NCBI RefSeq assembly: GCF_001646865.1
Contig: NZ_LRRB01000197.1
Coordinates: 35,766-99,765 of the forward strand
Reading direction: 5' to 3'
DNA: 64,000 nt
DNA from: Aldersonia kunmingensis
GTDB lineage: Bacteria; Actinomycetota; Actinomycetes; Mycobacteriales; Mycobacteriaceae
The notes under the pieces were generated by a model. That model saw nothing but the letters and a program-made list of their open reading frames with translations. It made no database searches and was not told where the DNA came from. Shown one piece after another: positions 24,299 to 32,073 of the stretch. The position numbers and the translations under genes were made by a program. Within the stretch, counting starts at the first letter, position 1; each line of letters begins with the position of its first letter.

Positions 24299-25090
24299 AT
24301 GAACGAGGAATGGGTTGTGGACGAGGACGGCCAGCGAGGCCGGTGGATAGCCGATCCGGACGATCCGGAATGGGAGGTGTGGGAGCCGGCGAAAGTCGCA
24401 GCGAAAGTCGACGGTTTGGAAGAGGACCTATCGAAGAAGGTCGTCGTCTGGAACGACGGGCGCGGACCACGCAGGCCGTGCCAAGCACGCAAGACCAGTG
24501 GGGAGCCGTGCCAACGCGCAGCGGTGAACGGCGCAGACGTTTGCGGCACTCATGGAGGCAGAGCCCCGCAAGTGAAGCGGAAGGCGCGCCTTCGCCTGGA
24601 GATGGCGGCTGACCGGCTCGCCCGCGAGTTGCTGGGCCTTGCCACTGGAGAGGGCGTTGCCGACGGTGTGCGGCTCGCGGCTACCCGTGATGCTCTGGAT
24701 CGGGCCGGGTTGGGGGCCAAGACCGCTGTCGAGGTCGAAGTCGGGCCGAGCAAACCCTTCCAGCAGATTCTGGACGCGGCGATGGGGATAACCGGCGGAT
24801 CGCGCGCCGAAAGCCGCACCCGCCGAGGGGAACTGGACGCCTTTGCCGACGAGGTCAACCCCGAGGACGCCTGGCAGGACGCGGAGATAATCGAAGCGCA
24901 GGCCGAGGAGGAAGACGAACCTGACGGGTCGCCGGCTCCGCGTCCACCCGAACCGTACGAGACCGACGCCGGGCTCAGCGAAGCGCCGAGCGCAGGGCTC
25001 CTCTCGATGGAAGACGCCTTGGCGCAGTTGCAGGCCACGCCCCTACCGCCGCAGCAGCCCGCCCCACGCAGGCAGGGCAACGGCCATTAG
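24299..25090 (+). CDS. Element protein with HGG-type Cys/His motif, possible small terminase-like
   Basis: 263 aa from ATG 24299 after GAGAGAGGAAGG. The N-terminus is acidic (MNEEWVVDEDGQRGRWI). Residues 60-90 carry a compact motif: PCQARKTSGEPCQRAAVNG, then VCGTHGGRAPQVKRKARLRL. Such CxxxxxxGxPC..C..HGG motifs are common in actinophage proteins placed by the packaging genes, some annotated as small terminase subunits. The C-terminus is acidic and Pro-rich. Its position directly after the iteron cluster would suit a protein that binds those repeats, for replication or for packaging. The function is inferred. Confidence 0.6.
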   Translation: MNEEWVVDEDGQRGRWIADPDDPEWEVWEPAKVAAKVDGLEEDLSKKVVVWNDGRGPRRPCQARKTSGEPCQRAAVNGADVCGTHGGRAPQVKRKARLRLEMAADRLARELLGLATGEGVADGVRLAATRDALDRAGLGAKTAVEVEVGPSKPFQQILDAAMGITGGSRAESRTRRGELDAFADEVNPEDAWQDAEIIEAQAEEEDEPDGSPAPRPPEPYETDAGLSEAPSAGLLSMEDALAQLQATPLPPQQPAPRRQGNGH

Positions 25091-25240
25091 ACCGGCCCAG
25101 CCGCCCCGTACGCAGCCCAGCTCCACCCGGCCCGCACCCGCGCAGGGCAGCGCGCACCTCAACGGCACATCGAGCGCGAAACATCAAGCGAGACAACATC
25201 ACTCGGCGTCAAGGAAAGGTTGACGCGGGTAGTGTGGGTA

Positions 25241-25276
25241 GTGGTAAACGCCAAATGCCCGGTTGACGTTTACCAC
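25241..25276. promoter_or_regulatory. Inverted repeat upstream of the serine recombinase
   Basis: GTGGTAAACG (25241-25250) and CGTTTACCAC (25267-25276) form a perfect 10-bp inverted repeat with a 16-bp spacer. A direct GGTTGACG pair lies at 25218-25225 and 25261-25268. It lies 25 bp before the recombinase start. It may be an operator or the recombinase's own crossover/binding site. Confidence 0.5.
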
Positions 25277-25300
25277 CACCGACCAAGGGAGACAGCGCAA

Positions 25301-25942
25301 GTGAAGATCATCGGCTACGTGCGAGTCAGCACAAAGGATCAGGCTGCAGAGGGCTACGGCCTCGCGGCACAGCGAGAAGCGTTGGAGCAGTGGTGCATTG
25401 CCAATAATCACGACCTTCTCACTGTCGCAACTGACGTCGTCAGCGGCGGCAAGGCATCGAAGATGCACGGACGAGACGTTGCGGTCGCGGCAATCGAGCA
25501 CGGCCTGGCCGACGCACTGCTGGTGCGGGCACTGGACCGCGCGACCCGCAGTCAGCTGGACTTCGCCGCGCTGGTGAAGCGAGCAGAGGACTATGGTTGG
25601 CGACTTCTCGACTGCGAAGGTGGCGACAGCAGCGACCCCAATCAGCGCATCGTCATGGACGTGAAGAACAGCGTCGCCGCCGAGGAGAAGCGACGCATCA
25701 GCCTGCGAACGAAGGAAGGGCTGGCACGTGCTCGCCGCGAGGGTAAGGCGTTGGGCCGTCCTCGGCTGATCAGCAAGCCCATCGAGCGCCGCATCCAGGT
25801 ACTGGCAGACCGCGGCCTCGGCGCTAAGGCCATCGCCGCCCAGCTGACCGCCGACGGAATCCCCACGCCCCGAGGCGGAACGGAGTGGAGCCACGCCACG
25901 GTGCGCGACGTGCTGGCCCGGATGGCGAAGGCGGCAGCGTAA
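25301..25942 (+). CDS. Serine recombinase (resolvase/invertase family)
   Basis: 213 aa from GTG 25301, preceded by AAGGGAGA; the domain begins at once with KIIGYVRVSTKDQ, where the Ser is the nucleophile. DALLVRALDRATRSQLDF carries the catalytic Arg pair, followed by the long E helix (AEEKRRISLRTKEGLARAR) and a C-terminal helix-turn-helix (GLGAKAIAAQLTADGIPTP). The length is that of a small resolvase, not a large serine integrase. Its stop overlaps the integrase ATG (TAATG). It may resolve multimers or regulate by inversion; having it together with a tyrosine integrase is unusual. Confidence 0.88.
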   Translation: MKIIGYVRVSTKDQAAEGYGLAAQREALEQWCIANNHDLLTVATDVVSGGKASKMHGRDVAVAAIEHGLADALLVRALDRATRSQLDFAALVKRAEDYGWRLLDCEGGDSSDPNQRIVMDVKNSVAAEEKRRISLRTKEGLARARREGKALGRPRLISKPIERRIQVLADRGLGAKAIAAQLTADGIPTPRGGTEWSHATVRDVLARMAKAAA

Positions 25943-27423
25943 TGGCTCACATCAGAACCCGAACCATCACGCAGCAGCACCGCAACGGGCGAGCCGTCAC
26001 CCACCACGAGGTCCGGTGGCGTGAGGACGTGCGAGACGAACGTGGGCTGCCAATCCCGGTGGACCTCGCGCACCCGGAAGGCCGTAAGCAGCAGCGCACC
26101 CGGCAACGGTCCTTCCACGACAAGGACGCCGCCGAGCGCTTCCGGGACGAGCTCAACGCCGCCAAGCATCGGCCGGGCGGCGTGGTCGTCCCGAAGGACC
26201 AACTGTTCGCGTACGCGGCGGAAGCGTGGCTCGCCAGCCGCACCGACCTGAAGCCGCGCACGCGCGGCGAGTACGAGAACCTACTCAGCCCGAAGAAGGG
26301 CGCCCGCAAGGACGCCCACGGCAACAGCACCGCGCACCTGTCGATCATTGCCACGTTCGGCGGTAAGGCCGTCGGCAGCATCACGCGGCAGCAGATCGCC
26401 GAATGGGTGCAGGCGCTCACCGCGGCAGGCAAGAAGCCCAGCACCGTTCGGCACGCCTATTTCGTCGTGAGGATGGTGCTGGAACAGGCCGTGGTGGACG
26501 GGCTACTGCGCGACAACCCAGCCGATCATGTGAAGCTGCCCAGCGAGCGCACCGCCACAAGCGGCACGCCCGGCGTCGTCGACGACCCCGACATGTTCCT
26601 TACCGCCGAGCAGGTCGGCTCGCTACAGGCCGCAACGCCGTGGCCGTACAACGTGCTGGTGCACCTCGCGGCGTGGAGTGGCCTGCGCGCCGCCGAGTTA
26701 GGCGGACTGCAAGTGGGCGACGTGGAACTACCTGCGCGGCAGGTCAACCCCAATGCGCGCCCGAAGCCCGCGACGCTACGTGTAGACCGCACCCTCAGCC
26801 CCAGACCGACAGGCGGCTACGACACCCCCAAGACGCGGGGGAGCCGGCGACGAGTGCCGCTGCCCCCGGCGACGGTGGAGATGCTGCGCGATTACCTGGC
26901 GCTGCACCCCCGCGCCGACGATCCCACCGCGCCGTTGTTCCCGGCGTTCCGGCTGACCGCGCCGAAGCGCCGAGGTCTCGTCCGGATCGAGGGCGACACC
27001 CCCGAGCCTGCCAGCATCAAGGCCCACCGAAACGCCGAGGCCCTGGCCGCGCTCACCGTGGACGATTTCGAGCAGCGGCTGGAACTGGACTGGAACAGCC
27101 CCACGCGGCATCAGAACTTCTACAAGGCGGTGTTCCGTCCAGCGGTGTTGCGCGCCAACCGAATCGTCGCCGAACAGCGACAGGGTCGGGCGCTCCCTCC
27201 CGCCCTCAAGTTCCACGCGCTGCGGCACACCTACGTGAGCCTATGTGTTGCGGCGGGTATCCAGCCGTTGGAGATCGCCAAAATCGCCGGACACGCCCGG
27301 GTCACCACCACGCTCAGCGTCTACGCGCACCTGTTCGAGGACGATCACACGGACGCGATGGCGGCGCTAGGGGCTATGGGGCCGCCTACGATCGGAGCGA
27401 ACGTGGTGCGATTACGGGGTTAG
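25942..27423 (+). CDS. int: Tyrosine integrase
   Basis: 493 aa from the ATG at 25942, overlapping the recombinase stop by one base. It has an N-terminal arm-binding region, a SAM-like core-binding domain (SITRQQIAEWVQALTAAGKK) and a catalytic domain with Arg in WSGLRAAELGGL, His-x-x-Arg in HALRHTYVSL, then GHARVTTTLSVYAHL with the nucleophilic Tyr. It is longer than average because of an insertion of about 60 residues before the HxxR box. Located 1.7 kb from attR and reading toward it, this enzyme is the obvious catalyst of integration into tRNA-Gly. Confidence 0.92.
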   Translation: MAHIRTRTITQQHRNGRAVTHHEVRWREDVRDERGLPIPVDLAHPEGRKQQRTRQRSFHDKDAAERFRDELNAAKHRPGGVVVPKDQLFAYAAEAWLASRTDLKPRTRGEYENLLSPKKGARKDAHGNSTAHLSIIATFGGKAVGSITRQQIAEWVQALTAAGKKPSTVRHAYFVVRMVLEQAVVDGLLRDNPADHVKLPSERTATSGTPGVVDDPDMFLTAEQVGSLQAATPWPYNVLVHLAAWSGLRAAELGGLQVGDVELPARQVNPNARPKPATLRVDRTLSPRPTGGYDTPKTRGSRRRVPLPPATVEMLRDYLALHPRADDPTAPLFPAFRLTAPKRRGLVRIEGDTPEPASIKAHRNAEALAALTVDDFEQRLELDWNSPTRHQNFYKAVFRPAVLRANRIVAEQRQGRALPPALKFHALRHTYVSLCVAAGIQPLEIAKIAGHARVTTTLSVYAHLFEDDHTDAMAALGAMGPPTIGANVVRLRG

Positions 27424-27455
27424 CGCCCGGAAAGGCGGGTTAAGTAACCGTCGTG

Positions 27456-28517
27456 CTATTCAAGAAGCTCATCAAGCGATATCTCCGGATTGTGCCTGCG
27501 CCATGCCGCATGGCCGATTGCGATTCCAACGGAATTAGGCCGGTAGTCCATCGCCCGTGATTCCTGCATTACGTCCAAGAATGCGGCGAGCTCGGGCCAA
27601 TGTTTACGGCAAGATTCACGAATCTGTTGAGGCTCGAGATCGCATTTGTTCAATAGTCGCTCCAAGGCTCCCGCAGATCGCGTTGCATTGTAGGGATCGG
27701 CGCGCCTGTTTGCGACGATCCGCCGTGCTTCCGCTAACTTGATCCTGAACAGATTTTCGTTTTCGGGGAGCGGCTCAAAGTATTGCCCACCTTCCCGCGG
27801 TGGCATTGTATACAGTTTCAGTTCCGGCTCCAGAGAGTCTAACGAGAACCCTTTCACGAACACGCCCGGGTAGCCGTTCGCCAGCCATTGGTAGGGGCTC
27901 GCGGAGACCGGTCGCTCGGACACTACCCCAAGCGCGCTCATGTACTCGTACTCCGCAGACCTTTGCGGAATGCGACCGTAGTACGGCGTGAGTTGCGTAT
28001 GAAGGAAGTCAAAGACGTCCGAACCGCTCGTGGGATAGTCGTCGACTTCGACCCAAAGCACGTTCAGAATTGAGACCAGGCCGTCAATTTGGCTAGGCGT
28101 CAATTTGGAAGCTACTTCGACTGCCTGATTGAGGACGATATCGTTCAGGCTCCTTGGCTCCTCGGCTGCCATGGCGATAAGGAAATCTGCCAGCATCTCA
28201 GCCAATTCTTGGTCGCCGTTTTCGACGTACTGCCGCTGCGCTTTGTAGGTTGCCGACAACATCCTCGCGGTATCGAAATTATTGATGCTTTGTTGCGGCG
28301 CTTCAGATAGCTTGGCAAGAAATAGATTGGCGAACTCGTCGATGCGTCGATGTACTTCTTCCAGCGCCCGACCATTGAGGGTTAAGTAATTCTCGTAGAA
28401 AACGCCCTTAGCGATATCACGTGCCTCTTGGGCCGTGATTCCGTAGTTGTGGACTTCAAGCGATTGTCCTTGGTAGAGGTTTGAATTATCTCCACCCTCC
28501 TGATGCTGATCTTTCAC
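27456..28517 (-). CDS. Accessory protein with NSNLYQG motif (LPO_1073/Vpar_1526-like), candidate defence component
   Basis: 353 aa from GTG 28517, coupled by a GTGA overlap to the upstream membrane gene. The N-terminus reads QEGGDNSNLYQGQSLEV, then YGITAQEARDIAKGVFYENY. This short beta motif plus helix (ARDIA..F..N) is found at the start of many predicted bacterial conflict proteins, and the overall pattern resembles the uncharacterised LPO_1073/Vpar_1526 family. The remainder is helical with no nuclease or NTPase motif visible. G+C is visibly lower than in its neighbours. Position between integrase and attachment site is typical for cargo. A defence role is inferred from motif and position, not shown. 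Confidence 0.65.
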   Translation of the reverse strand: MKDQHQEGGDNSNLYQGQSLEVHNYGITAQEARDIAKGVFYENYLTLNGRALEEVHRRIDEFANLFLAKLSEAPQQSINNFDTARMLSATYKAQRQYVENGDQELAEMLADFLIAMAAEEPRSLNDIVLNQAVEVASKLTPSQIDGLVSILNVLWVEVDDYPTSGSDVFDFLHTQLTPYYGRIPQRSAEYEYMSALGVVSERPVSASPYQWLANGYPGVFVKGFSLDSLEPELKLYTMPPREGGQYFEPLPENENLFRIKLAEARRIVANRRADPYNATRSAGALERLLNKCDLEPQQIRESCRKHWPELAAFLDVMQESRAMDYRPNSVGIAIGHAAWRRHNPEISLDELLE

Positions 28518-28798
28518 GAAGTCCGATCACCCATCCCACCGTTGATCGTGATGTTGTGGCCCTGCACAAGATTGGAATTCTTGCCAGCCTTCTGAACTTG
28601 CTTGACCCCACCACCGAGCAGCGGTCGCGGGCCATCGGATGTGGGCCAAGGAAACGACAGCAGCACTCCGATAACGAGAAGTGCGCCGAGGGCGAGCAGG
28701 ACCCAGCGTGGCCAGGATGTGAGGACTGGTGGTGCGCTGATCGCGATCGCAATCAGCGCGATGATGGTGGTGCCCAACCATGGCCAGTACTTGCGCAC
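28514..28798 (-). CDS. Two-helix membrane protein with C-terminal NSNLVQG motif, partner of the accessory protein
   Basis: 94 aa. Two transmembrane helices (LGTTIIALIAIAISAPPVL and WVLLALGALLVIGVLL) are followed by a short cytoplasmic tail with KAGKNSNLVQGHNITINGG. This tail matches the N-terminal motif of the next protein (GDNSNLYQG), a striking shared tag on two adjacent products. The stop TGA overlaps the GTG of the downstream gene. The simplest reading is a membrane anchor that docks the 353-aa protein through matching beta motifs. No homologue of known function is recognised. Confidence 0.65.
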   Translation of the reverse strand: MRKYWPWLGTTIIALIAIAISAPPVLTSWPRWVLLALGALLVIGVLLSFPWPTSDGPRPLLGGGVKQVQKAGKNSNLVQGHNITINGGMGDRTS

Positions 28799-29077
28799 GC
28801 ATCCTCCGTCGGCATCTTGCGGGTGACCTCTCCGAAGATTCTTCCACGCAGCACTGACAATTCGGGCGAACGTACCGGGCGCGTGGAGGTACGGGCCGGG
28901 TCAGCGACTTATCTGCTATCGCACGCTAACGCCTGTACCAGTGCAAGGTGGGGGGCTCCGTTACCGCCGGCGAACCCTTCAACGGGGCTCGCCGCGCCAC
29001 CACGTGGAGTGTATAAGGAGTGTGCGGCGGGTCGCTGGAGCCGAGCGGAGAACCGGGAAACACCGCTCTACCTGCGG
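28799..29077. other. Right-end non-coding segment of the element
   Basis: About 280 bp between the accessory module and attR. It must contain the promoter of the leftward two-gene module and holds one candidate integrase arm site (29004-29023). I see no gene in it. Confidence 0.5.
29004..29023. promoter_or_regulatory. Candidate integrase arm-type site, right end
   Basis: GTGGAGTGT-ATAA-GGAGTGT, the same form and orientation as 16465-16484 at the left end, 55 bp from the attR repeat. Confidence 0.45.
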
Positions 29078-29127
29078 TGATCGTGGAGCCGATGACGGGA
29101 ATCGAACCCGCGTATTCAGCTTGGGAA
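29078..29127. repeat. Right attachment site (attR)
   Basis: The 50-bp sequence is identical to 16262-16311. Here it supplies the 3' part of the intact tRNA-Gly gene, so the element restores the tRNA it disrupts. The crossover must lie within this repeat, probably near the anticodon stem-loop side or in the T arm. Confidence 0.9.
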
Positions 29128-29157
29128 GCTGATGTTCTGCCATTGAACTACATCGGC
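29084..29157 (-). tRNA. tRNA-Gly (CCC anticodon)
   Basis: 74 nt including an encoded CCA. The acceptor stem is GCCGATG with CATCGGC, the D stem GTTC with GAAC, the anticodon stem TCAGC with GCTGA around the loop TTCCCAA (anticodon CCC), and the T stem GCGGG with CCCGT around TTCGATT. All stems pair, with one G-T pair in the T stem. The 5' 30 nt are chromosomal; the 3' 44 nt come from the integrated element. Confidence 0.95.
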
Positions 29158-29273
29158 CTGCGCCGGAGCGCTTCGCAACTCTAGCAAAGTTGCCCCGGCT
29201 GTCCGGCGATTGCCCGAACCGGCGCCGGGTGCGCAGCTCAGAGCCTGCGCACCCGACTGTCGGCCTGGAGAAA

Positions 29274-29951
29274 TCAGCCCATGCTGAACGGCTGGCCCCA
29301 CAGCGTGACCCTGCTGGAGACAGACTCCGTGCTCACGCTGACCTTGACGTACGAGCGGGCCTGCGCGTAGCCGGCGCAGCCGCTGATCCCGAGGGTCGAG
29401 CCGGTCCAGGAGACGGAGCCGCGGTTACCCGTGAACTCGTTCATCCGGGAGTGGGACTCGCCGCCGAACGAGTCGGCCTTTTCGAGGTCGAGCAGGCTGT
29501 AGTTCACCGCCTGGCCGGGGCCGATCGTGATCGAGCCGCCGGTACCGGCCGACGGGCTCATCGGAGTTGCGCCGGCGGCCAGGTCCTCCCACGAGGTACT
29601 CATGCCCATGTCACTACCGGCCTCGCCGCCCAGCGTGAGCTGGCACGCGACGATGTAGCCGGGTTCGATCCGGCCGCCCTCGGCGTTCGGGCCGCTCAGC
29701 TCGACGCGGGTCTTGCCGCTCACCCACACATTGCGGTGCAGCGGCGTCGCGCCCATCGAGGGCGAGATGGTCGCGGACTCGCCGGTGCGGGTCACGGTGA
29801 CCACGGTGCCGTCGACGAGCGTCTCGGTGATCGAGCCGTCCGGCAGCGGTACGAATGTGTCCGCATTGGCGGCGCCGGCGGAGAAGAAACCGATCGCAAT
29901 CGCGGTCGCGCATCCGATGCCGGCCGCCCGCACGATGGTGTTGTTGTTCAT
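29274..29951 (-). CDS. MspA-family outer-membrane porin
   Basis: 225 aa. The signal peptide (AAGIGCATAIAIGFFSAGA, cleavage at ANA-DT near residue 31) is followed by DTFVPLPDGSITETLVDGT, the standard start of MspA-family mature chains. VWVSGKTRVELSG and a C-terminal GCAGYAQARSYVKVSV segment continue the family pattern. MspA proteins form octameric channels in the mycolate outer membrane for small hydrophilic solutes. It is paralogous to the next gene. A distance of 116 bp separates it from the tRNA-Gly and hence from the element. Confidence 0.88.
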   Translation of the reverse strand: MNNNTIVRAAGIGCATAIAIGFFSAGAANADTFVPLPDGSITETLVDGTVVTVTRTGESATISPSMGATPLHRNVWVSGKTRVELSGPNAEGGRIEPGYIVACQLTLGGEAGSDMGMSTSWEDLAAGATPMSPSAGTGGSITIGPGQAVNYSLLDLEKADSFGGESHSRMNEFTGNRGSVSWTGSTLGISGCAGYAQARSYVKVSVSTESVSSRVTLWGQPFSMG

Positions 29952-30010
29952 TTGTCCTCTTGTCTCGAGTTCGCTTGCGCGAGAAGTACTTCAGTGATTG
30001 CGGAAGTGGC

Positions 30011-30679
30011 TCAGCCGATGCTGAACGGCTGGCCGTACAGCGTCGTCTTCGAGTAGTCGTTGCCAACGATCTCGACGACCGTGTACGCGCGGGCCTGCGC
30101 GTAACCGCCGCAGTTCTGAATCTCGAGCTGGGTGTCGCGGTACTGCACCGAGTAGGTCCCGTTCTTCTTGATGTCCTTTCCGCCGACACCGACGAACTTC
30201 ACCTCGCCGGCGGCTAGCGGCACCGACAGCGAACTCGACATGGACGGGCCGTCGAGGTCCATCGACATGCCCATCGATCCGCCGAGTCCGTTGATGTCCA
30301 CCTGGCAGCCGACGACGTAGCCGGTGCTGATGCGCGAAACCCCGTGCGTGGACGAGTTGTTCGTGCCGGGGGAGTTGTCCGCTCCGTTCCATGGGCCGGC
30401 TTCGCCCTCGCCTTGGATCGTGGTGACGTCGGCAGTGACGATCCCCGACACCCAGACCACCCGGCCAGCGCCGTTTGCGGCGAGCGACGGGGAGACCAGC
30501 GCGCCTTCGCCGGTTCGGGTGATCGTGACGCCGTCGCCGACCATGTGGCCGTCGGGCAATTTGACGAAGGTATCGGCGTTGGCGGCGCCGGCCGAGAGTA
30601 GGCCGATGGCGACGGCGGTCGCGGCTGCGACGCCGAAAGGCCGTGCGGCGCAGCGCAGGGCGGAATTGGTCGAGTTCAT
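30011..30679 (-). CDS. MspA-family outer-membrane porin (paralogue)
   Basis: 222 aa from ATG 30679, chosen because the signal peptide begins there (FGVAAATAVAIGLLSAGA, cleavage ANA-DT). The mature N-terminus DTFVKLPDGHMVGDGVTIT and the C-terminus CGGYAQARAYTVVEI...TTLYGQPFSIG align with the neighbouring porin, with about half of the residues in common by eye in these parts. The middle is richer in Gly/Ser/Asn, consistent with different loops and pore properties. The two genes run in the same direction, 59 bp apart, probably one transcript with this one first. Confidence 0.88.
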   Translation of the reverse strand: MNSTNSALRCAARPFGVAAATAVAIGLLSAGAANADTFVKLPDGHMVGDGVTITRTGEGALVSPSLAANGAGRVVWVSGIVTADVTTIQGEGEAGPWNGADNSPGTNNSSTHGVSRISTGYVVGCQVDINGLGGSMGMSMDLDGPSMSSSLSVPLAAGEVKFVGVGGKDIKKNGTYSVQYRDTQLEIQNCGGYAQARAYTVVEIVGNDYSKTTLYGQPFSIG

Positions 30680-30840
30680 GTGAGCTCTTTCGATAGGCAG
30701 CCGAGGCGAAAGCCGGCGGCTGAAAGCAAACGGATGCCGCGCCGCGCACATCGAGGCGCGCGGCGAATCCGTGAGTGAAGGTTCAAGTGGGCAGACGAAA
30801 GCGGCCGTGCACCGAAGCGGTGACGGAGAGCGGCTCGCGC

Positions 30841-31452
30841 CTACGCGGCCTCGGGCGGGGCGCGGGTGCCGACGCGCGCGCCGACGAGCACCCAGCGCGC
30901 GAAACGGGGGACGTACTGCGGCCGGGCCGCCGCTACGACTGCGACCGGAAGGGCGGCGAAAAGCGCAGGGACGATCCGGGCCAAAGCTGACACCGCGAAA
31001 GCCCACGCCCGGCCGCCGCCGCGCACGAGCACTGCACATGCGGCTGCCGCGATTACGTGGGCAAACAGCATCCCCGGGGTGACCGCCGCGGCATGGACAT
31101 GGTCTGCGCCGAGGCTCAGGGTCGTGTGGCCGACGGGCTGAGCAGCTACGAGCGCGCCCATCAGTACCAGAAGCTCGTGGCGCTCGGCGCGGATGTTCGC
31201 GACGATCGCACCGATTGCCACGCAGCCGAGCAGGAGGATCACGATCGACGGTTCGGTCGGGCGCCCGCCGCCGAGCGCGTGGGCGGCGACAGCCAGTGAC
31301 GCCGACACCGCGCCGACGAACGCTCCGCGCAGCCGCGCGATCAGCGTCCCCCCGTACGTCACGAGCGGGACGATACCTGCACTTACTACGCGGCCTAGTA
31401 CGTGGTCATCGGTATTGGCGCCAACCGAACTCGGGTGAGTGGCACCCGTCAC
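30841..31452 (-). CDS. Integral membrane protein of unknown function
   Basis: 203 aa from GTG 31452; an internal start is possible. Hydrophobic helices are visible at about residues 25-58 (two), 72-85, 92-105, 125-145 and 150-185, with positively charged loops (ANIRAERHE, RGGGRA). A His-bearing segment, HTTLSLGADHVHAAAV, sits near the middle. No transporter motif is recognised. It is divergent from dcd by 54 bp and sits upstream of the porin genes. Confidence 0.5.
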   Translation of the reverse strand: MTGATHPSSVGANTDDHVLGRVVSAGIVPLVTYGGTLIARLRGAFVGAVSASLAVAAHALGGGRPTEPSIVILLLGCVAIGAIVANIRAERHELLVLMGALVAAQPVGHTTLSLGADHVHAAAVTPGMLFAHVIAAAACAVLVRGGGRAWAFAVSALARIVPALFAALPVAVVAAARPQYVPRFARWVLVGARVGTRAPPEAA

Positions 31453-31506
31453 TACGCTCCCGGAGGGAGTAGTTGAGCGCCGGTTCGCCGCGGATAGGCT
31501 GCACGC

Positions 31507-32073
31507 ATGCTGCTCTCCGACCGCGACATCCGGGCCTCGCTAGCTTCGGGCCGACTTGGGATCGAACCCTTCGACGAGTCGCTGGTGCAGCCGTCGAGCG
31601 TCGACGTTCGCCTCGACAGCCTGTTCCGTGTTTTCAACAACACGCGCTACACCCATATCGACCCCGCGCAGCGGCAGGACGAGCTGACCACACTCGTGGA
31701 GCCCGCACCCGGCGAACCGTTTGTGTTGCATCCCGGGGAGTTCGTGCTTGGGTCAACGCTCGAGGTGTGCAGCCTGCCCGACGACCTCGCCGGTCGGCTG
31801 GAGGGCAAGTCGAGCCTCGGCCGACTGGGTTTGCTGACGCACTCCACCGCCGGGTTTATCGACCCCGGATTCAGCGGTCACATCACCCTCGAGTTGTCGA
31901 ATGTGGCGAATTTGCCGATCACTCTGTGGCCGGGAATGAAGATCGGCCAGTTGTGCCTACTCCGACTCACCAGTGCGGCCGAGTTTCCGTACGGCAGCCC
32001 CCGGGCCGGTTCGAAGTACCAAGGTCAGCGCGGCCCGACCCCATCGAAGGCGTACTTGAACTTCGTTAGGTGA
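31507..32073 (+). CDS. dcd: dCTP deaminase, probably bifunctional dCTP deaminase/dUTPase
   Basis: 188 aa, full family length. [19 protein letters not shown] opens the protein. The active-site region [17 protein letters not shown], then [20 protein letters not shown], carries the conserved Ser/Arg and Glu. The C-terminal [14 protein letters not shown] lid is intact. The enzyme deaminates dCTP and, in M. tuberculosis and close relatives, also hydrolyses dUTP, giving dUMP for thymidylate synthesis. The neighbour udgA (second gene downstream here) matches the Rv0321-Rv0322 order of M. tuberculosis, with a sugar transferase inserted between. Confidence 0.93.
   Translation: MLLSDRDIRASLASGRLGIEPFDESLVQPSSVDVRLDSLFRVFNNTRYTHIDPAQRQDELTTLVEPAPGEPFVLHPGEFVLGSTLEVCSLPDDLAGRLEGKSSLGRLGLLTHSTAGFIDPGFSGHITLELSNVANLPITLWPGMKIGQLCLLRLTSAAEFPYGSPRAGSKYQGQRGPTPSKAYLNFVR

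Larger units (their letters stand above)
16262..29127. mobile_element. Integrated phage-satellite-like element in tRNA-Gly (about 12.8 kb)
   Basis: A perfect 50-bp direct repeat, 16262-16311 and 29078-29127, bounds the element. The repeat is the 3' part of a tRNA-Gly gene, and the complete tRNA lies across the right junction. Inside are a tyrosine integrase next to the right end, a serine recombinase, a primase/helicase with iteron-like repeats, a capsid-like protein with two coupled small genes, several proteins of unknown function, and accessory genes at both ends. No large terminase, portal, protease or tail gene was found. This gene set suggests a satellite or capsid-bearing island that depends on a helper phage, or a reduced prophage. 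It differs from its flanks by many small overlapping genes and a two-arm divergent layout. Confidence 0.85.

Noticed and set aside
24007..24612. A 201-aa plus-strand reading frame across the iteron region
   Set aside because: It runs through the repeats, overlaps two well-supported genes in another frame, and is Arg/Gly/Pro-rich as expected for out-of-frame G+C-rich DNA.
16262..29127. A complete, self-sufficient prophage
   Set aside because: I found no large terminase, portal, tail, lysin or holin gene; the size is also far below that of tailed phages.
16262..29127. An integrative conjugative element
   Set aside because: No relaxase, FtsK/Tra-type translocase or other transfer gene is recognisable, although primase/helicase plus integrase would fit the replication part of one.
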